Shown here piece by piece: positions 11,984 through 23,778 of a stretch of DNA of 64,000 nucleotides. This DNA comes from Zeus faber (taxonomy: Eukaryota; Chordata; Actinopteri; Zeiformes; Zeidae): the NCBI GenBank assembly GCA_960531495.1, contig OY482846.1, positions 15,072,243 to 15,136,242 on the forward strand. The letters run 5' to 3'. Position 1 is the stretch's first letter, and every line of letters begins with the position of its first letter. The position numbers and the translations under genes are program-made. The notes beneath the pieces were generated by a model. It was not told the origin of the DNA and did not search any database. It saw nothing but the letters and a program-made list of their open reading frames with translations.

Positions 11984-12240
11984 AAGCCAACAGAGAGTTC
12001 CCAGTGGCACTTGTTATTCTCCAGGCATGTGTGGATTTACTCAGATTCGAGGTTCTAATTCTACTCTGTCTTAATGTGACGTCGGACTGTGACACAAATC
12101 TTAACTGGTTGTGGAATCACATTTTTTCTGAAATAGACAGTTCACAAAAACCTGACTGGGTTGTCTTATTTCACAGTTTGTGTGATAGTGGGCCCATCAT
12201 AGACCCAAATGTAATGTTTTTCATATTAGGTCCCCTTTAA

Positions 12241-14110
12241 AAAACGTCCCCTTCATCAAACAATGTGAGCGCTTAATAAAGTCTCCTCTTTTCAGAAAGC
12301 CAAACTTCCTAGCGGAGTCATTAGACAATGCCCATAGCTTCGGTGAAAGGCTTTTCTTAAACGTCTAATAAGAATTGGTCCCATTTTTTTTTTGTAGAAT
12401 ATTTTAGCTCATGAACACTTATTATTCTCCTTTTTTTTATACAGAATTGGGATTGGGGTTATGGTCAAGTACATGATAAGGATGATAATGATCACGGATG
12501 TGTGTGCTTTTTTTGTGTTGTGACAGCTCTTCAAAACATCACCTTCAACATTTTTCCAACTAGTGAAAAAGGTTTGTTTTCACTGGTGGGATTTAAGGCC
12601 TATAAACTGAAAACCTCCATGGAATGTTTTCTCAGAGGGCCAACCTTCACTTTCCCACGCTACCTGTTATCCTTTTTTATCTATTTTTGCCCACACTTGT
12701 AAACAAACCATGCTGACTATTGGAAAAATGGACTAACCCTCTCTCTGTAAAAACCAATCACTAATTTCATCACATTCCGTCTTTCTTTGTGGAGGAAGAG
12801 AGAGGCATTGGACATACTACCATCTGTGCATTCCCCTCTTATTCATTTTCCTCTTTTTCCCTCTCTCTCATTCACTTGAGCATGTGCTAATTCGCCTTTT
12901 TTGCCTCCGTCCACCAATTTGTCTGCTTTGTAGTCCCTTAGTTCAGCTTGCTCCAGGAAAAATGGCCTCTTCGCCCAGACCAAGGCCTTATGCTGTTTAT
13001 ATTTCATAATGATAGCATCAACTGCCAGCTCCAGGGCCTGCTTTATGTGGGTGTTTTTGGGAGTATAACGTAGAGCGTCGGCTCTGTGACAGCACAGGAC
13101 CAAGTGTCACCCCTCGCCTCACCGCCTTACACCTTACCAGTGTGCACACTTTAAGTTTTCCCATGACAGCAACCGAAAAGCTCACTGGGACAGAGGGGTA
13201 GAGAGAGGATTTGAATGGTGGTGAACTTGTGAGGGTCATCAGAAGGCAGCTCACTGGTAAAATTGGTTGATTGGTTAATACCAAAGACTCGGTGGAGAAC
13301 AATGACACACAATGCAGTTATAATTTTCTGACTTTCTAACTGAGCCGTCGGGAAATCACTTGAGTTGTTGGGCATTCATCTATCGGTTGATGGTTAATTC
13401 CAGTATTATGCCTTCCCAACCCCCAGAGGACACACTCAATACAATGATTACCATCTACAAACCACAACAACATGTCTTTGGGTTATCTTCCAAGTGGCTT
13501 ATGGACAGAGGCAAGCTACATAAGGACAACTACAATCAATAGGCGATTATCAGACAACAGTGTACGAAGTTGCTAATCAATTGCAATTTCCTGTTTTGAG
13601 AAGGTGATGCAGGCGGTCCAGAACATCCATCCTGGGTTGCACTCCTAAGGAGGTGATTTGAGGCCCATTATCAGATGCTTTGCAGCAGACCATATGCCTT
13701 TTCTTTGGCCCCTAGAGGTGGCTGTAATGGTATCTCTGTCACATCATTTAAGGTGAGCTGTCAGATGCTGTTGAGAATGTAGATTTTGTGCGTTCCTTTT
13801 CTTCCTTTGCACAGTTCGGCGCATCAAGGCCAAGCTTTCTTTGGCTTTGTTTGTCTTGTTAATGTCATGGTAGCTTCACAGGCCTTTGAAATCCTAACAA
13901 GTTTCTTTAAATTTATATCTGTATTTCACATTATGTCACTTTGATCTGGACGGGAGCTGGATGTTGATCTTGCAGAGGCACAAGGAAATGTCATTTCAAA
14001 TAAGAACACATCATAGTGAATAATTAGCGGTACGTGATCTTTCAAACCGTGACAGATATACGTTATTTGTGTCACTGGATCGCTAGTCCAGTCCTGAGAG
14101 ACTGGAAGAT
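12241..14110. other. Intronic DNA, nothing recognised
   Basis: No exon, transposon end or long repeat was recognised. Base composition is ordinary. Confidence 0.45.
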
Positions 14111-14116
14111 GGTATG

Positions 14117-14330
14117 GTGGGGGGGTGGTAGCTCAGGCGGTAGAGCTGGTGGTCTAGTGATCTAAAGGTTGCTGGTTTGATCCCAGGCTCCTCCTGCTAG
14201 CATGCTGTAGTGTCCTTGAGCAAGACACTTAACCCCTAATTGCTCCTGATGGCTGCGTCCGTCGGTGATTGAACAATTGTAAGTCGCTTTGAATAAAAGC
14301 GTCTGCTAAATGAAATGTAATGGAATGTAA
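14117..14330 (+). mobile_element. tRNA-derived SINE, full length
   Basis: The head contains a pol III A box-like TAGCTCAGGCGGTAGAG (about 14129) and a B box-like GGTTGCTGGTTTGATCCC (14167-14184). The body includes CTTGAGCAAGACACTTAACC. The 3' part is GTAAGTCGCTTTGAATAAAA followed by GCGTCTGCTAAATG and a short AATGTAA tail. Three minus-strand copies of the same family are at 23885, 29057 and 46332. Confidence 0.92.
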
Positions 14331-14658
14331 AGATGTACAGCATGTATGAGGCTGTGTGTGGGTTTGTGTTTCTCAAATGAAGCAGCTATGCTACCAAAAA
14401 ATCTTGCTTTTCATTCACCGGGAGTGGTGTGTGGCTGTTGTATCGATTGTTGTCGAAGCAAAATTCTGCCAAAACACCTCAAAGTGGCTCTAATACCGTA
14501 CAGCACATATTGCAGATTTAATGGCATCATTTGTGTTGACATTTATTGATTTCTCGACACTATAGCATTGTAAACGAACAGAAATGCAGCCTAACTTTGC
14601 CGTAGAAGAATAAAGCTTTCTACTACTTACCCCTCAGCAGCAAAAGGAAGGAAAAATA

Positions 14659-14694
14659 AATTCTCAGACCAGTACCTTTACTGGTCTGAGAATT
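14659..14694. repeat. Perfect short hairpin (16-bp stem, 4-base loop)
   Basis: AATTCTCAGACCAGTA is followed by CCTT and then its exact reverse complement. No neighbouring transposon end was recognised. Confidence 0.9.
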
Positions 14695-14699
14695 CATTT

Positions 14700-16545
14700 T
14701 TCCAATTTACAATTTACCATTGCTAAGAGAAATCCATGCAAAAACTGACTTAAATGCACATGCAGTCATGCAGGCATCAAAATAGAAGCACAGATCAGTG
14801 GTCTCATCTCTCCAGTTGGGCGCTGTCCTCCAAACAGGATGAGGAGTGCTATGGTCAACCAGGAAGTGACCACGTAATTGAACAGAGTGCTGAGGTTGCT
14901 GTATTGGCCAATATGGGAAATGTGACAAATGTCAAGATAAAAAGAGTGATAGTCTTTTGGTCAATCCAAATTTAAGGAAGGTTTTCAACCAATGTTGGAA
15001 ATGTTTTCAGCCCAATGCTTTTAACTAAACGTTTCTAAATGTTTGGCGTAAAATGAACATAAAAGAAAATTAACACACTTCGCATTATATCCAAACAGAG
15101 ACACAAGACATATTAAGATTGAGATCAGTGGCAATGTCGGGGAGTTTGATAAGATGTCTAGTAAAGCAAAGCTTTCATGCCGAGATTATGCTTTAATCTC
15201 ACTGCTTTTTACCTTTTTGTTCCACTGAAACTGAGACACAATACATATTTTCTCTCTCTGTTCCTTCGCCAAACAGTCAAGGTGAAATAAACACAGCGTT
15301 CGTTCTCTAAAACTGGCCAATATTCAGAGGATTACATAATTATGCATCTCTGATTAGTTAATTTGATTATCGATTGATTGATGGATGGATATAGATACTT
15401 CATTCATCCCTGGGATTAAATTGCAGTGTTAAAGCAAATCACATCAAAAAAATAGGCAAGAATAATAATGGAACATGATTATTATTATCATTATGAATTT
15501 TATTATTAATATTGTTCATTAGTTATTAACATTATTAATCCTCTCCCTTGTTCTATTTTTCTTCTCCCCCCACTTACAGAATCTCCATCCCCTGTACATT
15601 GAGTCTATTTGGTCCCTCTACCTTTTTCTCAGTCAGGCTCAGTCAGCCATTTTTTTCCCCCCACTTTTTATGTCTCTCAGGTCCTTCTTTTCTGTTTGCT
15701 GTCTCTCTCACTCTCCCTGATTTTCTCTCTCTCTTCCTCCCTTTATCGCTTTCTCCTCTGTAGTCTTTGTGCTTGGGGGTTAGCGCTGCTGCATTCTTAC
15801 TCCTATAATGGCCCTAATCCTCTTAGCTTCAGTAATTTAGCCCAATATTTACCTCCTGAGCGCGTGCGTGAGAAACTAGGCTTTTCCTGCTTGATGGTAT
15901 TTGATATGTTTGAGCCCAGTTTAAGGCGTCGGCAATGCTGTCCAACACATTTCGCTTTAAAATAAAAACCTCAAAGGTTTCGTTTTTTTTCTTTTCCCTT
16001 GCTTATGCAATTCATTTGGAATTTGTTGCGCCAGCGTATCGGACATGCTCATTCCACACCCATTATTTATTTATTTTCTTTTTTTTCACGCGCCTCGCTC
16101 GAAAAAACACTCAAACAGCAAACATTCACATTGGAATACATCAGAAGTTGCTGCGTAACGTGGAGCATGTAAATAATTTTAATTAGGTAAGCACACTTCA
16201 AAGAGCTACTCTTATAAATATGCAACATTGTGTTTGGGCTCTTTTTTTTTTCCTCCCACCTCGACAGCCATCTGATAAGCCTGTCCACGATCTACACCAC
16301 ATGTCTGTCCTTCTGTTCCGAATGCTGATGATGTGTACACCGTGCACACACACACACGGGTTAGCTCTATGCTATGTGCCCTATAAAATAGCCCTATGGA
16401 CTACAATCGGTTTCCAAACCTCTACTAAACACCTGTTCCAAGGCTCTATTTTTAGACTTCAAAGCCTTTCCCGTATCTTCTGTGATAGGTATTTGACGAC
16501 TCGTGGCCCTGTAGAAGCCGATGGTATTCTGTATCTTTTGACTAT
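14700..16545. other. Intronic DNA with pyrimidine tract and LINE-tail scrap
   Basis: About 15545-15765 is C/T-rich. At about 15390-15435 the phrase ATACTTCATTCATCCCTGGG resembles the inverted 3' tail of fish L2/Rex-type LINEs. Nothing else was recognised. Confidence 0.45.
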
Positions 16546-16551
16546 AATGTA

Positions 16552-16872
16552 CTAGAGCTGGGTGATATATTGTGATATGTAACTCGGCATTGCCTTTGTC
16601 TACTTATTATTGGTATTACTTATCATATTGTTGTGATTTAGTTATGTGTTCGCTTTAAGGCTGCGTCACAGTAAAGACCATGTAAATGAATACATTTTTC
16701 TGAGATTCATAAACAGTTCTAATCAATGCCTCTACCTGCTTGGTCATAATATCCATATTGCTGATGATTATTTTTCAATTTTTTCATCTGCAAAATATTG
16801 TCAAATTATCAATATCGTATTCAGCAAGAAATATTGCAATATTTGATTTTGTCAATATTGCAGAGCCCTAAT
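16552..16872. mobile_element. Probable hAT-like MITE remnant
   Basis: It starts AGAGCTGGGTGATATATTG and ends with the near inverse (CAATATTGCAGAGCCCT). This end pair resembles the widespread fish 'GGGCTGGGCGATAT' repeats. A convincing 8-bp duplication is not seen. Confidence 0.5.
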
Positions 16873-16880
16873 ATCTACAT

Positions 16881-16881
<1 letters not shown>

Positions 16882-16947
<66 letters not shown>
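16882..16947. repeat. (TA)n microsatellite
   Basis: An uninterrupted TA run of about 66 bases immediately after the hAT-like remnant. Confidence 0.95.
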
Positions 16948-16952
<5 letters not shown>

Positions 16953-17299
16953 TCTCTTTGTTCTGTCAATGAAAGAGTAAGATTTGTAAATCTTTTTTTT
17001 ACTTAACACTTTTCCACTGCTCCTTTGCTCTCGCCATTTTGTGCAGCACACCTATTTTCTTTGTTATTAATTTTTTAAGCATGTAAGCTGAAGCGTGACT
17101 TGCCTCCCTTCACTCTTAACCCCTCCAGTGACTTACTGCCTTGCCATTTATCTCACTCCCTGAATACTACCTGAAAATACTTAGGTCTCTGCACCGCTTC
17201 TCTCCAAACCGCCTACCACCACCACCCCCCAAACCCAGCCCATCCCTCCACCCTCCTCCTCGCTCGCACCGCCTGTGCAGGCCTCAGGAAGTGGGTGTG

Positions 17300-18763
17300 T
17301 GTCAACTTAGTTTATCCCGGATGAAAAGAACGAGGCAGAGTGGGAGAGGTACAGTCAGAGAGGGGGAGAGAGAGAGAGGGGGAGAGGAGGGGAAAGGGAG
17401 GATATTGATTAAAATAACAGCTGTGTAAAAGAGTGGAGCCAGCGGCTGGAGAGAGAGCAAGTAGAGGGGATCCAGCCCGAAGGGCTCTGGAAGACGGAGG
17501 ACATACCAGCTACAACACCAGGGACAGAAGTCTCTTGGACTGAGGGCAAGGAAGGGAACGGGAAGGAAAGAGAAATGGCTCAACTTCTTATGTTTTCTTC
17601 TCAAGCCGAGTTCTGTCACATAGGCTTGACTCTGCGACCAGGATGGTGACCGCGAGGCCTTCAGGCGGCACAGCTCTTTTGCAAAGCAAGTGGCTCCCGG
17701 AGCTCCAGGAATTAAAATAAGGGGGGTATTCTTCTGGATATTGGGCCCATTCTTCGTCCACGATGAGGATGGTGTGGTAGAGGGAGACCAGGCAAAAGGG
17801 TCGTAGGGTATAAGGGTTGCTGGAAGAGTAAAAAGACTAACGACTCGGTCTCCTTGGATCTGTGTGCTACCTTTTTACGCAGGAGGAAATGAAGGGCGGG
17901 CCATGTGCCTCTGAGCGGCCGTTCCTCCTCGTTTATGTGTTTGTGCGTCTGTGACCCACGGGGACACAGTGCTTTTTATCTGCGTAATTGAGAACTAACG
18001 CTCTGGCCCTGCCCTGGGCTGGACCCACCGGACACAGTGTAAACAGCTTCCCTCGCGTCCTGGGGGGAAAGAGAGTGAGAGCAAGAGAGAGACTCTTGAG
18101 TTATTGAAGGACATTCGGTAGAGTGGAAAAACTTATTTTGCCCGCTCCCTAAGGACAGTTTCTCCTACTTTCCGCCAAAGCGTCCTTGTATTTCCTACCC
18201 AGCCTCAATGGCCCCCTTCCTGGCTCTCTGGAGCACGATGCCCTGCCTCCTTCAGCTTTCCACCATCCTCGTCCATCTCCGTATCTGTTAACCCCGAACC
18301 CGAACTGCGAGGTATGGCTGCTGCGTAGCCCTCACCTCCCTCGGCCCTGCTCCAGCTGCCGCAACTGCCCCTCCTGCCGCAACCGCCCCTGCTGCCGCAA
18401 CCGCCCCTGCTGCCGCAACCGCCCCTGCTACTCCGAAGAGGATGATACCAACATGCAACACACTTGGGCACTGCCAAGGGGTGTGTGAAGGGCACAGCTG
18501 GTATCGCCCCTTGTCGTATTCTGACCTCTTCCCGCAGCCGCAGTTCCATCTGGATATCTTGTCTTCCAATTGCAGGACTGTTTTACCAACACCAGATTTG
18601 TACTGGACAAAGGCCCTTATTGATAGTAGTTCCAAGACGGGTTGGTACCACTGGAGGACATTCCCAGGTGTCTCAAACACTCAAACACGTCCCACCAAAC
18701 TGCGCCCTGGGAGGGGATGTAGCGCTTGGAAGGGACGGGAGGGGCCGGAGTGCAGATTCCAAC
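17300..18763 (+). promoter_or_regulatory. utrn: Candidate internal utrn promoter / 5' UTR region
   Basis: This block is clearly richer in G and C than the flanking AT-rich intron. It contains a GA-rich purine tract (about 17345-17400), many CpG and CCGCC/GGGCGG-like words, and no recognised transposon. It leads directly into the short open segment and splice donor at 18764-18814. In mammals, short dystrophin (Dp116) and utrophin (G-utrophin/Up113) isoforms start from promoters in the equivalent intron. No TATA box or start site was assigned, and upstream ATGs are present. The call is an inference from composition and position. Confidence 0.4.
18356..18427 (+). repeat. 18-bp minisatellite, four units
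   Basis: The unit CTGCCGCAACCGCCCCTG is repeated four times in tandem; the first unit has two base differences. It lies in the GC-rich block before the candidate first exon. Read in one frame it gives a Cys/Arg repeat, but nothing indicates that it is translated. Confidence 0.92.
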
Positions 18764-18814
18764 ATGATCGGTTTGAACTTCAGCCTACAGGAGCTGCTCA
18801 GAAAATTTGAACAG
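18764..18814 (+). CDS. utrn: Candidate alternative first coding exon of a short utrophin isoform
   Basis: The ATG opens 17 codons, MIGLNFSLQELLRKFEQ, ending exactly at a codon border with a good donor (CAG|GTAGAT). The next recognised exon (27750) starts at a codon border after an acceptor AG, so splicing would keep the utrophin frame and give ...[14 protein letters not shown]. The resulting protein would begin inside the last spectrin repeats and keep the WW, EF-hand and ZZ regions. It would resemble mammalian G-utrophin (Up113) and dystrophin Dp116, whose own first exon lies in the equivalent intron. The same frame is open upstream to an earlier ATG at 18464, so the real start could lie further left. 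I do not know the mammalian Up113 N-terminus well enough to compare. Chance occurrence of ATG plus donor is possible. Confidence 0.42.
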
Positions 18815-20108
18815 GTAGATCTGGAAAATGTAGCCAAGAAATTACGAGAGCACAGTTTTTTTTTCTTTTTGCCGCCTTCTTGCATTCATTCCTCCGCTAA
18901 GTTAATGCTGCTACCAAGAAACCTAGTCTCCCATCTCTATGAGGTCAGAGAAGACCTTTTTGGACTGGAGTAAAATTTGCCCAATCTGTCCAGGCTTGTG
19001 TTGCTCGTGATTAATGTGCACTTCCATGCAGAGTAAGAGAATCAGTCCAGAATAGCATCAAGTATATTACATTTTTATTATATTACATTTATTGTAGTTT
19101 TATGTTTGAGGTCTTGGGTTAAAACCTCTAAACGGACTGTGTGTGCATTCATGGGCACATTAAAGGTAGTATTTGCTTGGCAATACACACTTGCTCCAAC
19201 CACTTTTTTGGAGGTCAAAAACGTTGTAATTGGCTTGACTTACTTATGGCATGTTGTAAAAGTTGTGAAAGTGTGAGGCTATCCTTTTGGTCCAACATGT
19301 CTGTACCATCTCGTACACTGGTCCTATGTTATATGGAATTTAAAGAAGACATCCTGGCTTAGACACTGACTAGAGGCTATATAGAAATTTCGAGCTCTAT
19401 TAAGTCCATGTGATCTTAAAAACCACTGATTTCTCACTCTCTTTTTACAACTTCATTCAACCTACTGCCCTGTAATTCTCACAGCATGGCCACTTCTGCT
19501 GGTAGCCCATAGAGATTATTCTCTCTTGCAGCAGCTAAACAATGGACAGACCAAATGGACACAATCTTGTTCCTGAGTGGCATCAATATGAGAGTATGAT
19601 TTTTTTTCTACTGCCATATATGTGAGAAAAAAATGTGCTTCTGGATAAAATGTAGTTTGACAATAGAGACCAAGGAATATTCGGGCTCAGTAGAGAATTG
19701 GAGTTTTTTCATCCTTGATTTCCTCTGGTAATTTAAGAACACTGCTTGGATTTCATTGGATTTCATTGGGTTACAGTATCTATAATGTCTATGCACTGCC
19801 AAATGCCTTCTCTACAGCATCTGAAAAAAAATGCTGCTGCTTCAAATTGCTGGAACTCCAAAGTGGGGCCATAATCTTGTTTCTAGAACCTGCTAACACC
19901 ACGGGACACATGACACAGGATATTGCACTCCCTGTGAAAAATCATACCCCATTTTCGGCATTGCCAGAACCCCCCCACCCTGCCTGAGAAACCTTTTAAA
20001 ATGCCTTATACAGTAACTCAACCTTCTCATGTAAGTTTATCCTTGTTTCGAGTCAATAAATGAAATGACGACTAAGGTAAAGAGAAGCCTGTTGCAGCAG
20101 AGATATTA
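18815..20108. other. Intronic DNA, nothing recognised
   Basis: Starts with a GT donor if the candidate exon is real. No repeat family or exon was recognised. Confidence 0.4.
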
Positions 20109-20426
<318 letters not shown>

Positions 20427-20429
20427 GCC

Positions 20430-21410
20430 TTGCACTGGTAGTTCCACTGGAAGTAAAAGTGTTCAAAGAAGAGGAAACACATGGGGATGAAGTGGGAACA
20501 CAACCAGCTGGCATCATAGATGAATGTTTCCTTCTGTTCCCATCTATGGCTTTTTATGTTTGCTTTCTCCACTGCTCTCTCTTTCTGGTTTGACCTTTCT
20601 GTAGAGGTTGATTATGTGTTAAGTGGTCAAAGTCTGTCAGTCTGTGATTGTCAGCCTTTTAGCCACAGTTGGGGGAGGATTTTATTCCATCCTTCTTCAT
20701 TTTAATAGTTATTGGTCTTTTTAATGGCGTCCAGCACCGTGGCACTGACAGCTACACTTATAGTCTGCATCTGACTACGTTATCAGAGAAGAGCCCACTT
20801 GTAATATGGCTGACAGTCAGTCCTAGGCTCCTTTTGGAATTTGAATATCATGAATAATTCTTTCTACTCCTACACAAACACAACTTACGACTCCTTTGTG
20901 TTTTCTTCCAGAACATTAAATAGGGCTTTACACTCACACTACCAGGGTCAGGACATTCAAAGTCCAGTGGTGCCATGGATCCTAAAATGCTACCGCTGAT
21001 GCTCCAAAGAGTGTTTAAGGGGACATAACAGTTTAAACAACGTACGCACCAATGCTAATATTGGTATCTGTTATCGTAACCTAAGAGCCACGTCAAAGAT
21101 TTTGGATATGAATGTAATAAGAGTAGATTTTCGGCTTTTAGATGTCCTGAAAAATGTTTGTTTGTCAATCATTATATTTGGATTACTCCAAGGTGACAGT
21201 CTAAGTCTTTCCTGCTCAATGAAAGCAACTGACGGGATGGGTACTCTATATCAGTCCAGACCTAAAGTATATTGGATTCAGAATTGGTATTGGTAGTGAA
21301 AAAGTATTGTTGGTTCATCCCTTGTTTCAGCCACGTTTGTTATCGGATGTGATATACATTTTATGCTTATGTAGGAAAGGTGTTGTTCAGTCAGTGAGTT
21401 ATTTTTGCCC
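20430..21410. other. Intronic DNA, nothing recognised
   Basis: No exon with proper borders and no repeat family was recognised. TTTAAGGGGACATAACAG at about 21014 weakly resembles the TTAA-element end but has no partner. Confidence 0.4.
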
Positions 21411-21416
21411 TCCAAC

Positions 21417-22297
21417 TAGGCTTGGGCAGATTGACAATTAAATTGCCAATCAACGATCAACTTCATCGATCGCCGATTGACATTGATCATGGAGGATTTC
21501 ATTTTAATATTTTTTATCCGCCAGGATAAATCTGAGCATTGAAATGGTGTAAGTGCAGTTTACTGTGTTCTTGAACTGATCCCCCGCAGCAGAGAGCGGA
21601 GAGGCTCTCTGCTCTCTCCATCTCCACTCAGTAGCAGTGTTTGATTTATTATTGATTATTTGTAATGTTTATTGCGTAAAAGTGTCTTTGTAATGCATGT
21701 AAAAAAATGACTAGGATGTTTTCCCTCATTGTGAAGTATATTGTCTGAATCAACTACGACCACATAAATGGAATGTGACAACGACTTAAGTCATTGCAAA
21801 CAAGTGTCTGTTTAGACCTACCACATAATTAGTCAGTCTCCACATGCATTTCGAGTAATCACTTGTGATTAGATCTCACTTTCCCGCACTATATGCAAAT
21901 GTAATATATTGTGATTATAATATTGCAAAATACAATATACTCTCATAGAGATTTGTTTCATTTTCTTAGCTTCTTGCTTCTTATGGAAAATGATCAATGT
22001 AAAGATAACTCAGAACTGGAGCAGAGGTTTTTCTCTTTCTCCTTGTGCATAGCGGTGCGCTGTGCATGCCAGTACCCGACCCCTGTGTCAGTTTTCCTGT
22101 GTTTTTATTCTAGATCTATTTATTTTTGTTTGTTTCCAAAATGTTAAACACGACTGTGCCGCATCACGCACATCCCCGTTCCTTTCCGTTGCTATGGCAC
22201 TTAATTGAGTAAAAACTAGATGATTTGTGTAAATTGGGGCCGCGATAAACCGAGAGATTCTATCGGGATTGGAATTTTTCATGGTCGCCCAAGCCTA
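21417..22297. mobile_element. hAT-like non-autonomous element with 8-bp target duplication
   Basis: The left end is TAGGCTTGGGCAGATTGACA and the right end is the inverse form (GGTCGCCCAAGCCTA). The flanks are CCTCCAAC (21409-21416) and CCTACAAC (22298-22305), an 8-bp duplication with one change. The interior has no recognised transposase; short repeated GATCAA/ATCGAT words lie near the left end. Length is 881 bp. Confidence 0.8.
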
Positions 22298-22305
22298 CCT
22301 ACAAC

Positions 22306-23080
22306 AACTTCAGCGGAGAACTCGATGCTGGTAAACAGTCTGGTAAAACTGGCCACAGTGCCTGATGAATACAATGCATTCATTTTGAAGAATTGATTTT
22401 AAGTGGACAGTTCCACCAAATGTTATTAAATAATTTCTGCATTAGTCGCTTATTCGTTGTAAAAAGTAATGATACAAAATAATTAAAAAAAAAAAAAGAA
22501 AATCTCACCCAGACATTGTGATTATTATGCTTCTATTGATCTATTTTTCCATTTTTAATAGTTACCACTACTTATTTTGTTACCAATGAGGACGATTAAG
22601 AACGTGTGTAGAATCCACAGAATGCGGACCCCCGGTCCTAAAGAGTGTTTTGAGAGCGCCTGTACATGTCTTTAGTTGGAAAATGGGCTGAGTTCAGGGA
22701 AGCCCCAGCACTGCAAGAGAGGGGGGAACGTTTAACACTATGAACACGATGGGAGAGTATACGCAACTTATTTTCAAACAGTCATGAAAAAGAACGGCTT
22801 GGGCTTGAAGCATGCTGTAAACAATTCTGGAAATTAGAGATCCTGACGTAAGATGTGAGTAGATCACACATGCAGGCCAATCACAGCCAATGCTTTAGAG
22901 TCCACATGTTGATACATGTCTGGATGGATTTCATCCTATGCCTTTCCTTTTGGCTTCGGCTTATCATTTTGTTGAAAGATCTAAAGTGGCCTGTAACTGA
23001 TGTCGTCATGTCCTTGGTTCTACCAACCTCTAGGACAGCGGGAAAAAAAAAAAAGTCAGTTTTAAAAGTTTTATTCCCCG
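22306..23080. other. Intronic DNA, nothing recognised
   Basis: AT-rich sequence with an A run near 23043-23054. No assignment. Confidence 0.4.
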
Positions 23081-23158
23081 ATGCGACTGGTTGTTGTGTA
23101 GAAGAAAAAAATATATATATATATTCCAGAGTAAATGATAACAACTGTACTTGGAAAG

Positions 23159-23304
23159 AAAAATGGCAAAGAGATGCTGACAGTGCATCAAGCGCTGGAA
23201 ATTACAGTATTTTGCAGAGTAGACGATAGAGAATCTGCACCAGATCGTTGGTTTACAGATGAAGAGGATTATTTTGTAGAAGGCATGGATCCCTTTGAGG
23301 ACAA
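23159..23304 (+). pseudogene. Possible transposase first-exon fragment (piggyBac-like?)
   Basis: One frame reads KEMLTVHQALEITVFCRVDD and then RWFTDEEDYFVEGMDPFED before a strong GTAAGTA donor. The 'TVxxALEI' start followed by an acidic stretch is reminiscent of the N-terminus of fish piggyBac-type transposases. I have no catalytic domain to support this. Retrieval from a different family or chance is possible. It does not match utrophin. Confidence 0.25.
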
Positions 23305-23778
23305 GTAAGTACTTTCTAATTGTAATTCTAATGTTTTATTATTATTCGCTCAGATTTTTATTATTTTCTCCTTGGCATTTTTCTGGCTAAAAGTTTCTGG
23401 CCCACGACTGCTGAACCCACTTAGATGGTTGAGATCTTGTTAGAACTGATGGCACGTCTCAGACATCTCATAGTTTGAGTTTGATCCAGATCGATGTCGA
23501 TTTTGGTACAGGAATTAGTAGAAAAACCGATGAAAATTTACCGGAAGTAGCAGAACGTTTGCGCATTCGCATCGTGCGAGGTATGTAGTGTAGACTCCAT
23601 GTAGTGGTTGCCTTGGGCTGTATATGCACTGGGTCAAAACAACCTGAGACAAAACCCAGCTTTTTGTTTTTCTTTTATTTCCTTAGCCTTTTTTTTTTGG
23701 AAATAAATGCATTCTGTTCGCATCTAACCTGGTGCTGTGTCCCTCCTTATTTTGCGGCATTCAACTAGCTAAATAACT

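Larger units (their letters stand above)
8553..12240 (+). mobile_element. TTAA-flanked DNA transposon with two nested insertions
   Basis: The left end is TTAA followed by AGGGGACCTATTATGC. The right end is the inverse (ATATTAGGTCCCCTTTAA), so short terminal inverted repeats lie inside TTAA on both sides. Inside, 8640-9640 is homologous to the copies at 3.0-5.5 kb and 59.8-63.9 kb, including the ATG GAT TAC start at about 9147. Two later elements interrupt it (9655-10630 and 11177-11983); without them it would be about 1.9 kb. TTAA targets are used by Kolobok and piggyBac elements; which one applies here is unresolved. The coding frame is short and appears non-functional. Confidence 0.7.

Noticed and set aside
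14129-14190. Possible tRNA gene
   Set aside because: A and B boxes belong to a SINE head; no acceptor stem pairing or tRNA-length fold, and the same sequence recurs in three other copies.
15548-15965. Open frames in the C/T-rich stretch
   Set aside because: Low-complexity Leu/Ser/Pro translation with no splice context; likewise 40302-40556 and 54842-55174.
18186-18488. Open frame with a Cys-Arg repeat (SCRNCPSCRNRPCC)
   Set aside because: The repeat comes from the 18-bp minisatellite; no splice sites or homology support a protein.
18464-18973. Longer 169-codon frame containing the candidate first exon
   Set aside because: The part after 18814 is beyond a good donor and ends in a Phe run from poly-T; only the 17 codons before the donor are considered plausible, though an upstream start cannot be excluded.
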